From Hyphomicrobium nitrativorans NL23 (GTDB lineage: Bacteria > Pseudomonadota > Alphaproteobacteria > Rhizobiales > Hyphomicrobiaceae), in NCBI RefSeq assembly GCF_000503895.1, contig NC_022997.1, positions 2,004,501-2,068,500 of the forward strand: a stretch of 64,000 bases of DNA. Direction: 5' to 3'. Position numbers and translations under genes: made by a program. The notes beneath the pieces are model-generated. The model saw only the letters and a program-made list of their open reading frames with translations. It ran no database searches and had not been told where the DNA came from. Positions 16,779 through 25,841 of this stretch are shown here, piece by piece. The stretch's first letter is position 1, and each line of letters begins with the position of its first letter.

Positions 16779-17882
16779 TTACTGCCCCATCGAGCGGAGC
16801 TGCCAGGGGTCGTTGTCCGGATTGGCCCAGTCCTTGACGGCGGGCGGCGCCCTGCGTTCTGCCTGGGGCGGAGGCGGGGCAGGCCGTTCGGCGGGCGGAG
16901 CAGCCTCTTCGCCCGCCACGGGCCATGTCACGGCACGGTCTGCGAGAGGAGCCTTGGTGGTCGCCTTCTTGCGTCCTTTGATGGACTTTGCGGCAACGGC
17001 GTCGAATTCGGGAAGCGTGGTGGCTGCTTGCTTCGGCACGATGTGGACGACGCGGAAGCCGCGGGTCTTGAGCTCGGCTAGAAGCTCACGGATGCCGCGC
17101 GCGGTCGACACCTGAATGTCATGAAACAGTAGTATTCCCTTTCCGTTGCGCTCAAGCCGGTTCAGCAGCGTCCGCTGCATCACCGCCGCGTTGCGCGTGC
17201 GGAAATCCTGGGAATCCACGTGAATACCGAAGACGCCAATGCCGCGACTTTCCAGATAGGCGCGCGAGGCCTTGCTGTGGCCCAGGTAGGGAAAACGGAA
17301 AAACGGGGCGATCGGTTTGTCGACGGCTGCCGCCACGGCGGAGAACCCGAGCTCGATCTCCCGCTTCATGGCGTCGGCGCCGAGGCTCGCCAGATTTTTG
17401 TGGGACCAGGTGTGGGTCGCGATGGTGTGGCCGCGGTCCTGGACCTCCTGCAGGGTCGTGGGGTCGGAGACGGCCATGCGGCCGACCGCGAAGAACGTGG
17501 CCTTGGTGCATTGCTCGTCGAGCGCGTCGAGCACGGGGATCGTGTGCCGGCGCATCGGGCCGTCGTCGAAGGTGATGACCACTTCGCCGAAGTTCAGGAA
17601 GTCGTCTTCGAGCCCCTTGTACTGCTCGCCAAAGTAAGGTCCACGGCTGGTGTCGATTTCGACAACGCGGGAAACGCCGAGAACATCCGTCCGGTTGGCG
17701 CATTCCGGCGCTATGGTCGGGCGGAGGCTCGTGGCGCCAACGGTGATCAAGGCCGGAGGCTCGGCAGCCGCCTGGATCTCGGCATTTTGGGCGAGGGCAC
17801 GATCGAGCCGGACGTCCGTGCCGGCAAAAGCGGCAAGCCCGATCCCAACCGCCATCAGCCATGTCGCACGGCCGGCGCTCAT
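16779..17882 (-). CDS. Exported polysaccharide deacetylase, NodB fold (paralogue 2)
   Basis: 367 residues from the ATG at 17882, where GGGAGA precedes; the frame is open to 17969. N-terminal signal segment (ATWLMAVGIGLAAFAGTD). It shares with its neighbour LGVSRVVEIDT, ITFDDGP, GHTIATHTWSHKNL, FFRFPYLGHSKAS and ILLFHDIQ, so all metal and catalytic residues are present. The C-terminal ~80 residues are Pro/Lys-rich and end in DPWQLRSMGQ. Probably co-transcribed with the shorter paralogue downstream. Confidence 0.88.
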   Translation of the reverse strand: MSAGRATWLMAVGIGLAAFAGTDVRLDRALAQNAEIQAAAEPPALITVGATSLRPTIAPECANRTDVLGVSRVVEIDTSRGPYFGEQYKGLEDDFLNFGEVVITFDDGPMRRHTIPVLDALDEQCTKATFFAVGRMAVSDPTTLQEVQDRGHTIATHTWSHKNLASLGADAMKREIELGFSAVAAAVDKPIAPFFRFPYLGHSKASRAYLESRGIGVFGIHVDSQDFRTRNAAVMQRTLLNRLERNGKGILLFHDIQVSTARGIRELLAELKTRGFRVVHIVPKQAATTLPEFDAVAAKSIKGRKKATTKAPLADRAVTWPVAGEEAAPPAERPAPPPPQAERRAPPAVKDWANPDNDPWQLRSMGQ

Positions 17883-18134
17883 CGTCCGTCTCCCTTTCAG
17901 CCCGGTCGGCCGGTCGTCTCGTCCCCTGGTTCGTAGAAGAGTTTGTAGCGATTTGGCAACCGGGCTCAAGATCGGCGCCTTTTTTGGCGGTTCGCAGTGT
18001 CGCCGATGTGACGGCTATGCTAGGCGATTGCGGTTTTTCACAAGGCGCGCCGTGATGCAGGAGTATCGCGGCGTCTTTCAGGCAGGCCCATGCGGGTCTT
18101 TTTCAAGCTGGCCCTTAAGGCCGTTGGAGCATCG

Positions 18135-19511
18135 ATGGCGGGCTTAGAAGAGCAGGTCACTCCGGCCGCCGAGGCCCTGAGCGTCGACGAACTCGTGCGC
18201 GACGTCACCTTGGCCATGCAGGAGGGCGACAGCGCCCGCGCGGCCGAGATCGTCAAGGACCTGCGCACGCGCGACCTCGCGGACGTCATCGAGCTGCTGA
18301 CGCCGGAGAACCGCATTGCGCTCATTCAGGCGCTGGGAGCGGCGTTCGATTTCGAGGTGCTCTCCGAAATCGACGAAACGGTGCGAGATCAACTCTCGGA
18401 AGCGTTGCCGAACGAACTCCTGGCCAAGGCCGTCACCGAGCTCGACACGGACGATGCCGCGTACCTGATCGAGAATCTCGAAGACGAAGACCGCGAGGAA
18501 ATTCTTTCGCAGTTGCCGCGCAACGAGCGCGCCATCCTCGAACGGCAGCTCGAATTTCCGGATTACTCGGCCGGGCGCCTCATGCAGAGCGACTTCGTCG
18601 CGGTTGCGCCCTATTGGACCGTGCAGCAGGTGATCGAGCATGCGCGGGAGACGGACGATCTGCCCGATACGTTCTCCGAGATCTTCGTGGTCGATCCGGC
18701 GTTCCGGGTTCTCGGAAGCGTCGATCTTTCGCGCGTGATCCGCAGCAAGCGCGAGGTTCTCGTCTCCGAGATCATGGAGACGGACATCCATCTCGTGAAG
18801 GCAACCGACGAGCAGGGCGAGGTGGCGCGTCAGTTCGAACGCTACGACCTGATGGCCGCGCCCGTCGTAGATCAGAACAACAAGCTCGTCGGTGTCATCA
18901 CGGTCGACGACGTGGTGGAGGTGATCCAGGACGAAGCCGACGAGGACATGCTCGCACTCGGTGGCGTCGGTGACGAGAGCATCGGCGCGTCCGTCGCGTC
19001 GACCGCACGCAGCCGCATTCCCTGGCTGATCGTCAATCTCGGCACAGCGGTGCTGGGCTCGCTCGTGATCCAGCAGTTCGACGCGACCATCGAGCAGATG
19101 GTGGCGCTGGCCGTCCTCATGCCGGTGGTCGCTTCCATCGGCGGCAATGCGGGCACCCAAACCATGACGGTGACCGTGCGCGCGCTTGCGACGAGCAAGC
19201 TCGGTGCTGCGAATGCGCCGCGCATCATCACGCGCGAAGCACTCGTTGCGCTCATCAACGGCGTCGTTCTTTCGACGATCATCGCCGGTATCGTGTTTCT
19301 GTGGTTCGGCTCGGGAATGCTCGGCGGCGTGATCGCGGCGGCCATGGTCGTCAATTTGTTTGCTGCGGGGTTGGCGGGAATTCTGATCCCGCTCGCGCTG
19401 GATCGCCTCAAGCTCGACCCCGCGCCCGCGTCCGGCGTGTTCGTATCGATGATCACCGACGTCGTCGGATTCTTCGCCTTCCTCGGGCTCGCCTCGCTGA
19501 TCCTGCTTTGA
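18135..19511 (+). CDS. mgtE: Magnesium transporter MgtE
   Basis: 458 residues from the ATG at 18135 (GGAG five bases upstream; an in-frame start at 18090 is less likely). Domain order is that of MgtE: N-terminal helical MgtE-N domain, two CBS domains (about 135-265), then five membrane helices beginning RIPWLIVNLGTAVLGSLV and including the pore signature SIGGNAGTQTMTVTVRALA. The family forms Mg2+-gated dimeric channels in the inner membrane, closed when Mg2+ binds the cytosolic domains. Convergent with an MgtC-like gene. Confidence 0.95.
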   Translation: MAGLEEQVTPAAEALSVDELVRDVTLAMQEGDSARAAEIVKDLRTRDLADVIELLTPENRIALIQALGAAFDFEVLSEIDETVRDQLSEALPNELLAKAVTELDTDDAAYLIENLEDEDREEILSQLPRNERAILERQLEFPDYSAGRLMQSDFVAVAPYWTVQQVIEHARETDDLPDTFSEIFVVDPAFRVLGSVDLSRVIRSKREVLVSEIMETDIHLVKATDEQGEVARQFERYDLMAAPVVDQNNKLVGVITVDDVVEVIQDEADEDMLALGGVGDESIGASVASTARSRIPWLIVNLGTAVLGSLVIQQFDATIEQMVALAVLMPVVASIGGNAGTQTMTVTVRALATSKLGAANAPRIITREALVALINGVVLSTIIAGIVFLWFGSGMLGGVIAAAMVVNLFAAGLAGILIPLALDRLKLDPAPASGVFVSMITDVVGFFAFLGLASLILL

Positions 19512-19542
19512 GGGCATCGGACAGCGCGTGCTTTAAGCGCTT

Positions 19543-20235
19543 TTAATCGCCGCTCGGCGAAATGCGGAATTCGAGAATGTCGGTCCTCGCGCGCAGGATG
19601 TCGGCAAGCTTTTCGAGCGCTTTGCCGCTCTGGGTGCGGATCGTCATGCGATACTCGAAGAAGCCCGCTTCACGGTCCAGGCGGTAGGCCATGTTGGCGA
19701 TGGAGAAGCTCTCGTTCGCGATAAGCTCGCGCACTTTGCTTTCGGGCGGAACTCCGTTCTCCGCAAAGCGCAAGACAAGCTGGCCGAACGATTGGCTCGG
19801 CAGCCAGCCTTCGATGCGGCGGAAGATGGCGAGGGTTCCGAGCGTTGCGAGGGTCGCAAGCGCGGCAGGGTAAAAGAAGCCGACGCCGAAGAGGATGCCG
19901 ATGGCCGCGGTCATCCAGATGGAGGCCGCGGTCGTGAGCCCCCGCACCGTCAGACCTTCCTTGAAAATTACGCCGGCTCCGAGAAAGCCGATTCCGGTCA
20001 TGATGCCTTGTGCAATGCGCGTCGGATCTGTGCGCACCGTATCGAGCGGGACTTTGCCGAGCCAATCCCACTGATAGGCCGTCACCAGCATGAGCAGGCC
20101 GGACGACAGGCACACCAGCGCGTGCGTGCGGAAGCCTGCGGGGCGGCCGTGGAAACTTCTTTCCAGGCCGATCAGGCTTCCGGCCGTCCATGCTGCGGCA
20201 AGATGGATTGCGATGTCGATGTGATGCTGCGCCAT
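19543..20235 (-). CDS. MgtC/SapB-family membrane protein
   Basis: 230 residues. Four or five N-terminal membrane helices with AGSLIGLERSFHGRPAGFRT (conserved Arg/Glu of MgtC), GIMTGIGFLGAGVIFKEG and LTTAASIWMTAAIG, followed by a soluble C-terminal domain of ~75 residues with an ACT-like look. MgtC proteins adapt cells to low magnesium and acid and can inhibit F-type ATP synthase in Salmonella; that function is not proven for this subgroup. It ends 31 bp from the end of mgtE, tail to tail. Confidence 0.88.
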   Translation of the reverse strand: MAQHHIDIAIHLAAAWTAGSLIGLERSFHGRPAGFRTHALVCLSSGLLMLVTAYQWDWLGKVPLDTVRTDPTRIAQGIMTGIGFLGAGVIFKEGLTVRGLTTAASIWMTAAIGILFGVGFFYPAALATLATLGTLAIFRRIEGWLPSQSFGQLVLRFAENGVPPESKVRELIANESFSIANMAYRLDREAGFFEYRMTIRTQSGKALEKLADILRARTDILEFRISPSGD

Positions 20236-20417
20236 TGAACTCTACATTTCGATTGTGCGTTGAAGCGCACGAGAACCCTGCGGCGCGTATGCGGAACGCG
20301 CGGACATGACGGCTCGGTGAAACTACGAAGGTAGAGCGGCTTCGGCGCTGGTCGAACGACGATTTGTCGATAAGCACTTTCCGCTGGCCGAAAAGCGAGC
20401 GCGGCGCGATGGAGTTC

Positions 20418-21770
20418 TCAACTCGTCGGCTGGTCGAGCTTGCGTGTGAGGTTCTCGAACTCGCGGCGGAGCGCTTCGTTCTTGAAGATCTGCTCGAAGG
20501 TGGGCGCTTCGAGCTTCTGGATGGCCTCGAACGAGGTGCGGCTATCGCGCATCAGGTTGTGGAGCTCAAGGCTCGCTTCGACGGTTTCGAAGGTATTGTC
20601 GGCGATCCTCAGATCGTGCACGGCGCGGGTGCGGGAGCCTGCGATCTGTTCGCGCTGCTGGGCGAGATAGCGGCGGTAGCCCTTGGCCGCTTCTTCCGCG
20701 AGGGCCTGGCTTTCGCGATTGGCTTCGAGCGCGCGCTGCTGGTCGGGGCGGTTGTCGGCGCGCATCAATTCGCGCGTCTTGGCCTTGGCTTTGTCGAGGT
20801 CCTTCAGGATCGCGTCGAGGCGCGGCAGATACTGCGTATCGATCTTTTCGATAGCGGCGTCCTGGGCGTGCACGAGCACGGCGAAGAGGGCCGCGTGCAT
20901 GGCAAAGTATTTGCGGGCCGCGCCGGGGTTATCGGACGTTGCCTCCATCAGCCGGGAGAGTTGGCTGTCGATGAGCTTAGCCGCGTGGAACGTCGCCGCG
21001 AGCCGTACGAGATCGCCCGAGAGCACTCCGTCGAGGAGCAGGTCGAGCTGATTGTCTTCGAGCGTGACGCCGGTCTCGATCAGCGCCTTGCCGACCTCGC
21101 CCTTGGCGGCTGCGATGGCGGCTTCGTTGTCGACGATGCGTTTTTCGCGGTCGCGGATGTTGCCGGCGAGGCTATCGACGGTGTCGGTGAGTACGCCGGG
21201 CAACATGCCGTCGGCCGGGGCCTTGAGCTGCTTTTCCTTCAACGTCACGATTTCGGTTTCGAGATCGCGGATGTTGCGGCGGTGGGTTTCGATGCGCTTC
21301 TGCACGTCCACCACAGGGACGTCGGTTACGATGCCGAGCGCGCTATCGAGCAGCCTGCGGATGCGGATCTCGCGGTCTTCGCGCGTTTCCGTCCACAGCG
21401 GCGTGACGATGAACTCGCTTTTAGCGGGAAGCTTGCGGGCTTCGGCGCGCTGTTGGGCGACGTCAGCGAGGAGTTGGTCGATGGCGCTCATCAGCGCGCG
21501 GGCCTGTTTGTAAGCGGGGTCGTCTGCGCGCGGGTCGCGCGGCTCCTGCGCTTCGGGCGACGGGCCTTCCGCAAGCCGGACAGGGCTTTCGGTGCGCAAG
21601 AGATTGCCGATGGCGTCGTCGGTCGCGCGGGGCGTGTCGGCTGCGGCGGCGCTCACGAAAAGAGGCGAGAGGAGAAGCACGCATACCGCAGCGCCCGTCC
21701 ACACCGCAGCGCCCGTCGCCGCGTGGCGGCGGGGGGAAAGAGATGCAGCGGTGCGTGCGTTCGTTCTCAA
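20418..21770 (-). CDS. Exported coiled-coil protein of unknown function
   Basis: About 450 residues. The best start is TTG at 21770, because GAGGAGG lies six bases upstream; an in-frame ATG at 21794 overlaps that site. The N-terminus then reads as a long signal peptide (AAVWTGAAVCVLLLSPLFVS, cleavage near AAA-D). The rest is almost wholly helical with many heptads (RKLPAKSEF, VQKRIETHRRNIRDLETEIV, RDREKRIVDNEAAIAAAKGE). No family recognised. It may be a periplasmic scaffold. The DUF4287 gene lies upstream on the same strand. Confidence 0.7.
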   Translation of the reverse strand: MRTNARTAASLSPRRHAATGAAVWTGAAVCVLLLSPLFVSAAAADTPRATDDAIGNLLRTESPVRLAEGPSPEAQEPRDPRADDPAYKQARALMSAIDQLLADVAQQRAEARKLPAKSEFIVTPLWTETREDREIRIRRLLDSALGIVTDVPVVDVQKRIETHRRNIRDLETEIVTLKEKQLKAPADGMLPGVLTDTVDSLAGNIRDREKRIVDNEAAIAAAKGEVGKALIETGVTLEDNQLDLLLDGVLSGDLVRLAATFHAAKLIDSQLSRLMEATSDNPGAARKYFAMHAALFAVLVHAQDAAIEKIDTQYLPRLDAILKDLDKAKAKTRELMRADNRPDQQRALEANRESQALAEEAAKGYRRYLAQQREQIAGSRTRAVHDLRIADNTFETVEASLELHNLMRDSRTSFEAIQKLEAPTFEQIFKNEALRREFENLTRKLDQPTS

Positions 21771-21873
21771 TCGATCCTCCTCAATTCGAGGCATGCAGCG
21801 CTTCGAATAGGGCAAATCGATGATGTGGGGCCGTGTTGGCCACACGCAATGGTTTCGTCCGCAGCCCACCGTC

Positions 21874-22575
21874 TCAGCCGCGCTTCGCGGCCTGAGCAAT
21901 GGCGTCTACGAGGGCAGGCGTGATTTGGCGCGCGTCGGTCAGCACCGTCATGCGGGCCATTTCCGGTGCGCCGCGATGTGGGGGCGAGGTCCGCGCCGGC
22001 CCCAGGGCCGCGCTTGCGGGTGCATCGTGCGTGGCAAGTCCGAGACGCAACTCGCGCGGGCCGACGGCGAGGAGGGCAAATTCTCGCCCCGCCAGGTGAA
22101 ACGCAACGCAGCCGTCGCGCGGGATGACGGTGACGTTCGGAACCGCCTTGCGGACTTCCGCCACGACGTATGCCGCGAGGGGACGATAGGCTTTGGCGCG
22201 CGCGAGGAGCGCGTCGAGGGCTGCCAAATCGGCGGCGGGCGGCGTTTGCGTTGGCGGCAAGGGTGCGGCTGGTGGCGCTGGGCGCGGCGCAACGGGAGTT
22301 GGCGGTACGCGCGGCGATGTGCGGCGTGGCACTGCCCGCGCGCGTGGCGCACCTCCGCCAGCATAGATCGGCTGGCCGCCGTTGTTATGGATGCGCTCGA
22401 TCCACGAGGCCTTCGAGAACATGAACCCCTGACGGCGCAGCCAGTCGATGACGTCGTTTCGATGTGCGAGCCCTTCGGCGGCGATGGCGGCCATCCATTC
22501 GTCGAGATCGCGGCCGGTGTCGGCCTTGAGCGTTGCCAGAAACTGGCGCTCCTTTTCTCCGTAGTCGATGCTCAC
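21874..22575 (-). CDS. DUF4287 protein with DUF5655-like C-terminus
   Basis: 233 residues. The N-terminal ~70 residues (KERQFLATLKADTGRDLDEW and HRNDVIDWLRRQGFMFSKAS) match DUF4287. A Pro/Ala-rich linker (about 75-110) leads to a C-terminal domain of about 110-190 with LAALDALLARAKAYRPL and GCVAFHLAGREFALLAV, as in DUF5655 proteins. Function unknown; no signal peptide, so probably cytosolic. The coiled-coil gene follows 100 bp downstream. Confidence 0.75.
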   Translation of the reverse strand: MSIDYGEKERQFLATLKADTGRDLDEWMAAIAAEGLAHRNDVIDWLRRQGFMFSKASWIERIHNNGGQPIYAGGGAPRARAVPRRTSPRVPPTPVAPRPAPPAAPLPPTQTPPAADLAALDALLARAKAYRPLAAYVVAEVRKAVPNVTVIPRDGCVAFHLAGREFALLAVGPRELRLGLATHDAPASAALGPARTSPPHRGAPEMARMTVLTDARQITPALVDAIAQAAKRG

Positions 22576-22635
22576 GGGACTGCTCGCTTCGGTTCGTCTC
22601 TGGGGTTGCGGTGACCGATCGTACCGCGTTCACGG

Positions 22636-23118
22636 CTATAGCAAACGACGGGTGCGCTCTTTGTAGTCACGATAGGCGTCGCCGAATCGGTCTTCGAGAT
22701 GCCGCTCCTCCGGGCCGATGGCGAGCCACGTCACGAGCACGGCGTAGGGGATAACGAGGATCGCAAACCAGACGTTCTTGGTGAGTTCCGCCACGCCGAG
22801 CAGGATCAGGAGATGCGCGAGGTAGATCGGGTTGCGGCGGAAGCGAAAGGGCCCGTCCGTGACGAGCACACGTGCGGGCCGGTCGGGGCGCACGGTGGTT
22901 TCGTGCCGATGAAGCGTCCAAACGCTCCAGACAAACAGGGCCGCGCCCATGAGCCCGAACGCGGACCCGACGAGGCGCGTCGGCGTATCGTCCACACCGG
23001 GCCAGGAGAGCGGCAGCGCCTCTCCGAGCCCGATTGCGCCTGCGATGACGGAGACCAGGAGGATGGGCGGCCAGGGAATGCGGGGCAGGAGCGTGGGGGA
23101 GGCGTTCGGTTGCGTCAT
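22636..23118 (-). CDS. Isoprenylcysteine carboxyl methyltransferase-like membrane protein
   Basis: About 160 residues from ATG 23118 (alternative ATG 23148, MARPPLKVES-). Four membrane helices. The C-terminal signature GPFRFRRNPIYLAHLLILLG followed by GPEERHLEDRFGDAYRDYK is that of the ICMT/phospholipid methyltransferase superfamily, whose members bind S-adenosylmethionine at the membrane surface. In bacteria without prenylated proteins the substrate is unknown, perhaps a lipid. Confidence 0.85.
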   Translation of the reverse strand: MTQPNASPTLLPRIPWPPILLVSVIAGAIGLGEALPLSWPGVDDTPTRLVGSAFGLMGAALFVWSVWTLHRHETTVRPDRPARVLVTDGPFRFRRNPIYLAHLLILLGVAELTKNVWFAILVIPYAVLVTWLAIGPEERHLEDRFGDAYRDYKERTRRLL

Positions 23119-23355
23119 GCTCTCGACTTTCAGGGGCGGCCGCGCCATTTTCCGGCGCCGACACGGGGTGAGACGTAGGGTTAATGCCAGGAGCCGCGGC
23201 AGGCAAATAGACGTAGAGCCATAGCCATACTTTCATCCGTAATCGGCATTACCAGCTTCGGGACGTGAGCGATCGGTTCAATTGCCGTTCATAATGGCCC
23301 GTGTACGGGGTGTCCCAACGCACCCTGCGTTGCAAATCTCAAGGAGGGATGTCCC

Positions 23356-23652
23356 ATGCGACTGTTTTATTCGATCGCTGCTGCCGCGCTCGGGCTGATG
23401 GTTTTCACCGGCTCCGCGACGGAAGCCGAAGCGTCCCCCTACGGCTGCTTCGTGGTGACGACGGATTCGCTCAACATCCGCGCCCGTCCGCGCGCGGCCT
23501 CCGACGTGGTCGGCATGGCCAAGAAGGGCGACATCCTGGAGAAGCGCAAGCTCATCTGTACGCCGCGCGGCTTCTGGTGCGCGATCCGCAAGGGCTCCAT
23601 CGAGGGCTATGCAGACAAAAACTTCATGCGTCGGGTGAAGTGCCCGGGTTAG
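23356..23652 (+). CDS. Exported SH3b-domain protein
   Basis: 98 residues behind a perfect AGGAGG. A signal peptide (about 1-26, ending EAEA-SP) is followed by one bacterial SH3 domain: DSLNIRARPRAASDVVGMAKKGDILE ... GFWCAIRKGSIEGYADKNFM (longer string shortened here). The Asn-Ile-Arg and Gly-Tyr residues are characteristic. Four cysteines could form disulphides in the periplasm. Such domains often bind peptidoglycan. Confidence 0.82.
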   Translation: MRLFYSIAAAALGLMVFTGSATEAEASPYGCFVVTTDSLNIRARPRAASDVVGMAKKGDILEKRKLICTPRGFWCAIRKGSIEGYADKNFMRRVKCPG

Positions 23653-23731
23653 TGTTTTTCGTCCACTTCGCTAGGGCTGCTCCTGCCGGGGGTGCGCCGC
23701 GTGACTGCGGCGCATCCTCTCGGGTGGTGTG

Positions 23732-24532
23732 ATGCCGTATACGCTCTCCAAAATCCTGGCATCTCTCGCGCAGCCGTCGTCGATGGCGGTGCTTGCGCTC
23801 GTGGCCGGCATCTTGTTGCTGGCGCGCGGATGTGCTCCGCGCCTGTCCCGCCTGCTCGCGTGGGGCGGGCTTGTCCTGCTCGTCGGCGGGGGGCTGTCTC
23901 CGGTCGCAAACGTCCTTATCCTTCCGCTTGAGCAGCGCTTCGCGGCAGTGCTTCAGCCTCAGCCGGGCGCGCGCGTCGACGGGATCATTTTGCTCGGCGG
24001 CTTCGAGGATGCCCACGTTTCCGCAGGGCGCGGCGGACTCGGCCTCAACGAAGCGGCGGAGCGCGTGACCGAAGGCTTAAGGCTTGCGCTGCGTCATCCC
24101 GAGGCGAAAGTCGTCTTTACGGGCGGCGCCGGAGGGCTTTTCGCGACGGCGGAAGCCTCCGGGCCGGTCGGGGCGTTTCTTGCCGAAGCCGGGATCGATC
24201 CGGCGCGCCTCGTGCTCGAAAACCGATCGCGCAACACCTATGAGAATGCCGTGCTCACGCGGGAGATGGTCAAGCCGCGGCCTGGCCAGCGCTGGTATCT
24301 CGTGACGAGCGCCTTTCACATGCCGCGCGCCATCGGCCTGTTTCGCAAGGCCGGGTTCGACGTCATCGCCTATCCCGTCGATTATCGCACGCGCGGGGCC
24401 GAAGACGCCACGCGGACGTTCGCGAGGATCCCGCAGGGCTTGATGCGTCTCGATGTGGCTGTCAACGAATGGCTCGGGCTTTTGGCGTATCGCCTGCTCG
24501 GGCGGACCGACGAGCTTTTTCCGGCGCCCTGA
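23732..24532 (+). CDS. YdcF/ElyC-family protein (DUF218)
   Basis: 266 residues from ATG 23732. Two N-terminal membrane helices (LAVLAGILLLARG-type and LLAWGGLVLLVGGGLS) are followed by the DUF218 domain: DGIILLGG, VVFTGGAGG, LENRSRNTYENAVLTREM and VTSAFHMPRAIGLFRKAGF. The E. coli relatives are SanA and ElyC, linked to envelope integrity and peptidoglycan synthesis at low temperature. The catalytic role is not established. It reads in the same direction as the SH3b gene, 79 bp downstream of it. Confidence 0.88.
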   Translation: MPYTLSKILASLAQPSSMAVLALVAGILLLARGCAPRLSRLLAWGGLVLLVGGGLSPVANVLILPLEQRFAAVLQPQPGARVDGIILLGGFEDAHVSAGRGGLGLNEAAERVTEGLRLALRHPEAKVVFTGGAGGLFATAEASGPVGAFLAEAGIDPARLVLENRSRNTYENAVLTREMVKPRPGQRWYLVTSAFHMPRAIGLFRKAGFDVIAYPVDYRTRGAEDATRTFARIPQGLMRLDVAVNEWLGLLAYRLLGRTDELFPAP

Positions 24533-24541
24533 GGACCGCTT

Positions 24542-25060
24542 TTACGTCCGCTTGGATGGCCGCGTGCGCGGCGGCTCCTTGGCGCCCGGCTTCAGTTCAG
24601 CGTCGAGATCGAAATTCGCGCATTGTTTTTCTGCAAGAAGCCCGTTGTACGCGACAAGCTGGGCCCGCTCGCGCCGATGGCGGCCGTCGGGATCGAGGCC
24701 GGCGCCCGTGCCGCCGAAAAAGACCGCACTCGTGGTTGACTGAACGGCGCGGGACACGAGCGAGGCTTGACGGCGGTTCTCGTAATCGCGGAGCTGCATG
24801 ATCCTGACCGCCGTGCGCCCGGTCAGGGCCCGGCAGTCCATATCGCGCTCGGCCGCCGTGAGCTGGTAGCCTCCTTCGGCCGGCAGCCGCGAGACCGTCT
24901 GGGCGACAGGCGCGAGGCTGGGCGAGAGCTGGCTGGCGGACGCCGGCTGGGGAGCCGGGCCGAGACTGCTCGTCGTCAGATCGTTGCCCTGGGACGCGCA
25001 TGCGCCCAGCAGCAAGGCCGCGAGCGCGGCTGTCAGGTGCGATCTCAATGCGAGTGTCAT
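24542..25060 (-). CDS. Putative lipoprotein of unknown function
   Basis: 172 residues from ATG 25060 (the frame is open to 25150). MTLALRSHLTAALAALLLGAC has a clear lipobox LLGAC with Cys21 as the lipidation site. After a Ser/Pro/Gln-rich linker comes AAERDMDCRALTGRTAVRIM and a predicted helical stretch with FFGGTGAGLDPDGRHRRE. No family recognised. Convergent with ydcF, 9 bp apart. Confidence 0.7.
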   Translation of the reverse strand: MTLALRSHLTAALAALLLGACASQGNDLTTSSLGPAPQPASASQLSPSLAPVAQTVSRLPAEGGYQLTAAERDMDCRALTGRTAVRIMQLRDYENRRQASLVSRAVQSTTSAVFFGGTGAGLDPDGRHRRERAQLVAYNGLLAEKQCANFDLDAELKPGAKEPPRTRPSKRT

Positions 25061-25272
25061 GGGCAATGGCGATATGGTGGCTTGCATTAAGGGACTCGAC
25101 GTGGCCGAGTCTACGACAGGTCGCGCCCTCAGGTGTGACCCTGCCACCACATGCCGCAGAAACGGGGCCTCAGGAAGGCAGGCTTACCCCGGTTGACCCT
25201 TGTCCACCTCACGGGCTACGCCATCGCGTAAGGTGGCTAAGCCCTTCGGGGCTTTCGGGCGAGCGAGGATGC

Positions 25273-25752
25273 ATGGAACGGGCACGGGGTTTCGGTTGGG
25301 GCGAGAGAGGTTTTCTCGTTTGGAAGTTCGCTCTTGTTGCCGGTGCCGTTCTGATGACACTTGCCGTGGGTCACCCGCCTGCCACGGCCGATGAGGGGCC
25401 GCGGAACCTCGTTTGCACGTTCGAAAACGGAGCCTCGTGGAGCTACGAGGACGGCGCCTTCAAATCCACGACACCGCAGCCGCTGTCCTTCAGGATCGGC
25501 GACATCGACCTTGAAGAGCAAACGGCGGTGCTCCGCCTCAAGCCGGAGGACGAGGGTGGCAAGCTCAGCGTCGTTCGTGCCATCAACGCTAACCATTTCA
25601 TCGAGGCGGTCACGGAGGGCTTTCTGAACCTCACGACCGTTTACGATGTCGACCAGAAGACGGGACAGCACCCGGCCGTCCACTCCCGTCACTTCGGTCT
25701 CATCGGCCAGCCGGTGTTCGGGCAATATACGGGGTTCTGCCGTCCTGAGTGA
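25273..25752 (+). CDS. Exported protein of unknown function
   Basis: 159 residues from ATG 25273 with GAGG upstream; a longer frame from 25000 is mostly a shadow. A hydrophobic segment KFALVAGAVLMTLAVG ends in a probable cleavage site ATA-DE. The mature part (~120 residues) looks like beta strands: NLVCTFENGASWSYEDGAF, LSFRIGDIDLEEQTAVLRL, and ends GFCRPE. No family recognised. The DUF1489 gene follows after ~90 bp. Confidence 0.65.
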   Translation: MERARGFGWGERGFLVWKFALVAGAVLMTLAVGHPPATADEGPRNLVCTFENGASWSYEDGAFKSTTPQPLSFRIGDIDLEEQTAVLRLKPEDEGGKLSVVRAINANHFIEAVTEGFLNLTTVYDVDQKTGQHPAVHSRHFGLIGQPVFGQYTGFCRPE

Positions 25753-25841
25753 TCCGCCTGTGGACGGTTGCGATCCATCCGCCGCGTTTCAGGCTAGAAG
25801 GTGAACGAACTGGCCACGGTGCCGGACGTTCGGAGAATGGC

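Noticed and set aside
18000-18134. Magnesium riboswitch before mgtE
   Set aside because: The leader is short and I could not find the conserved M-box or ykoK pairing by eye.
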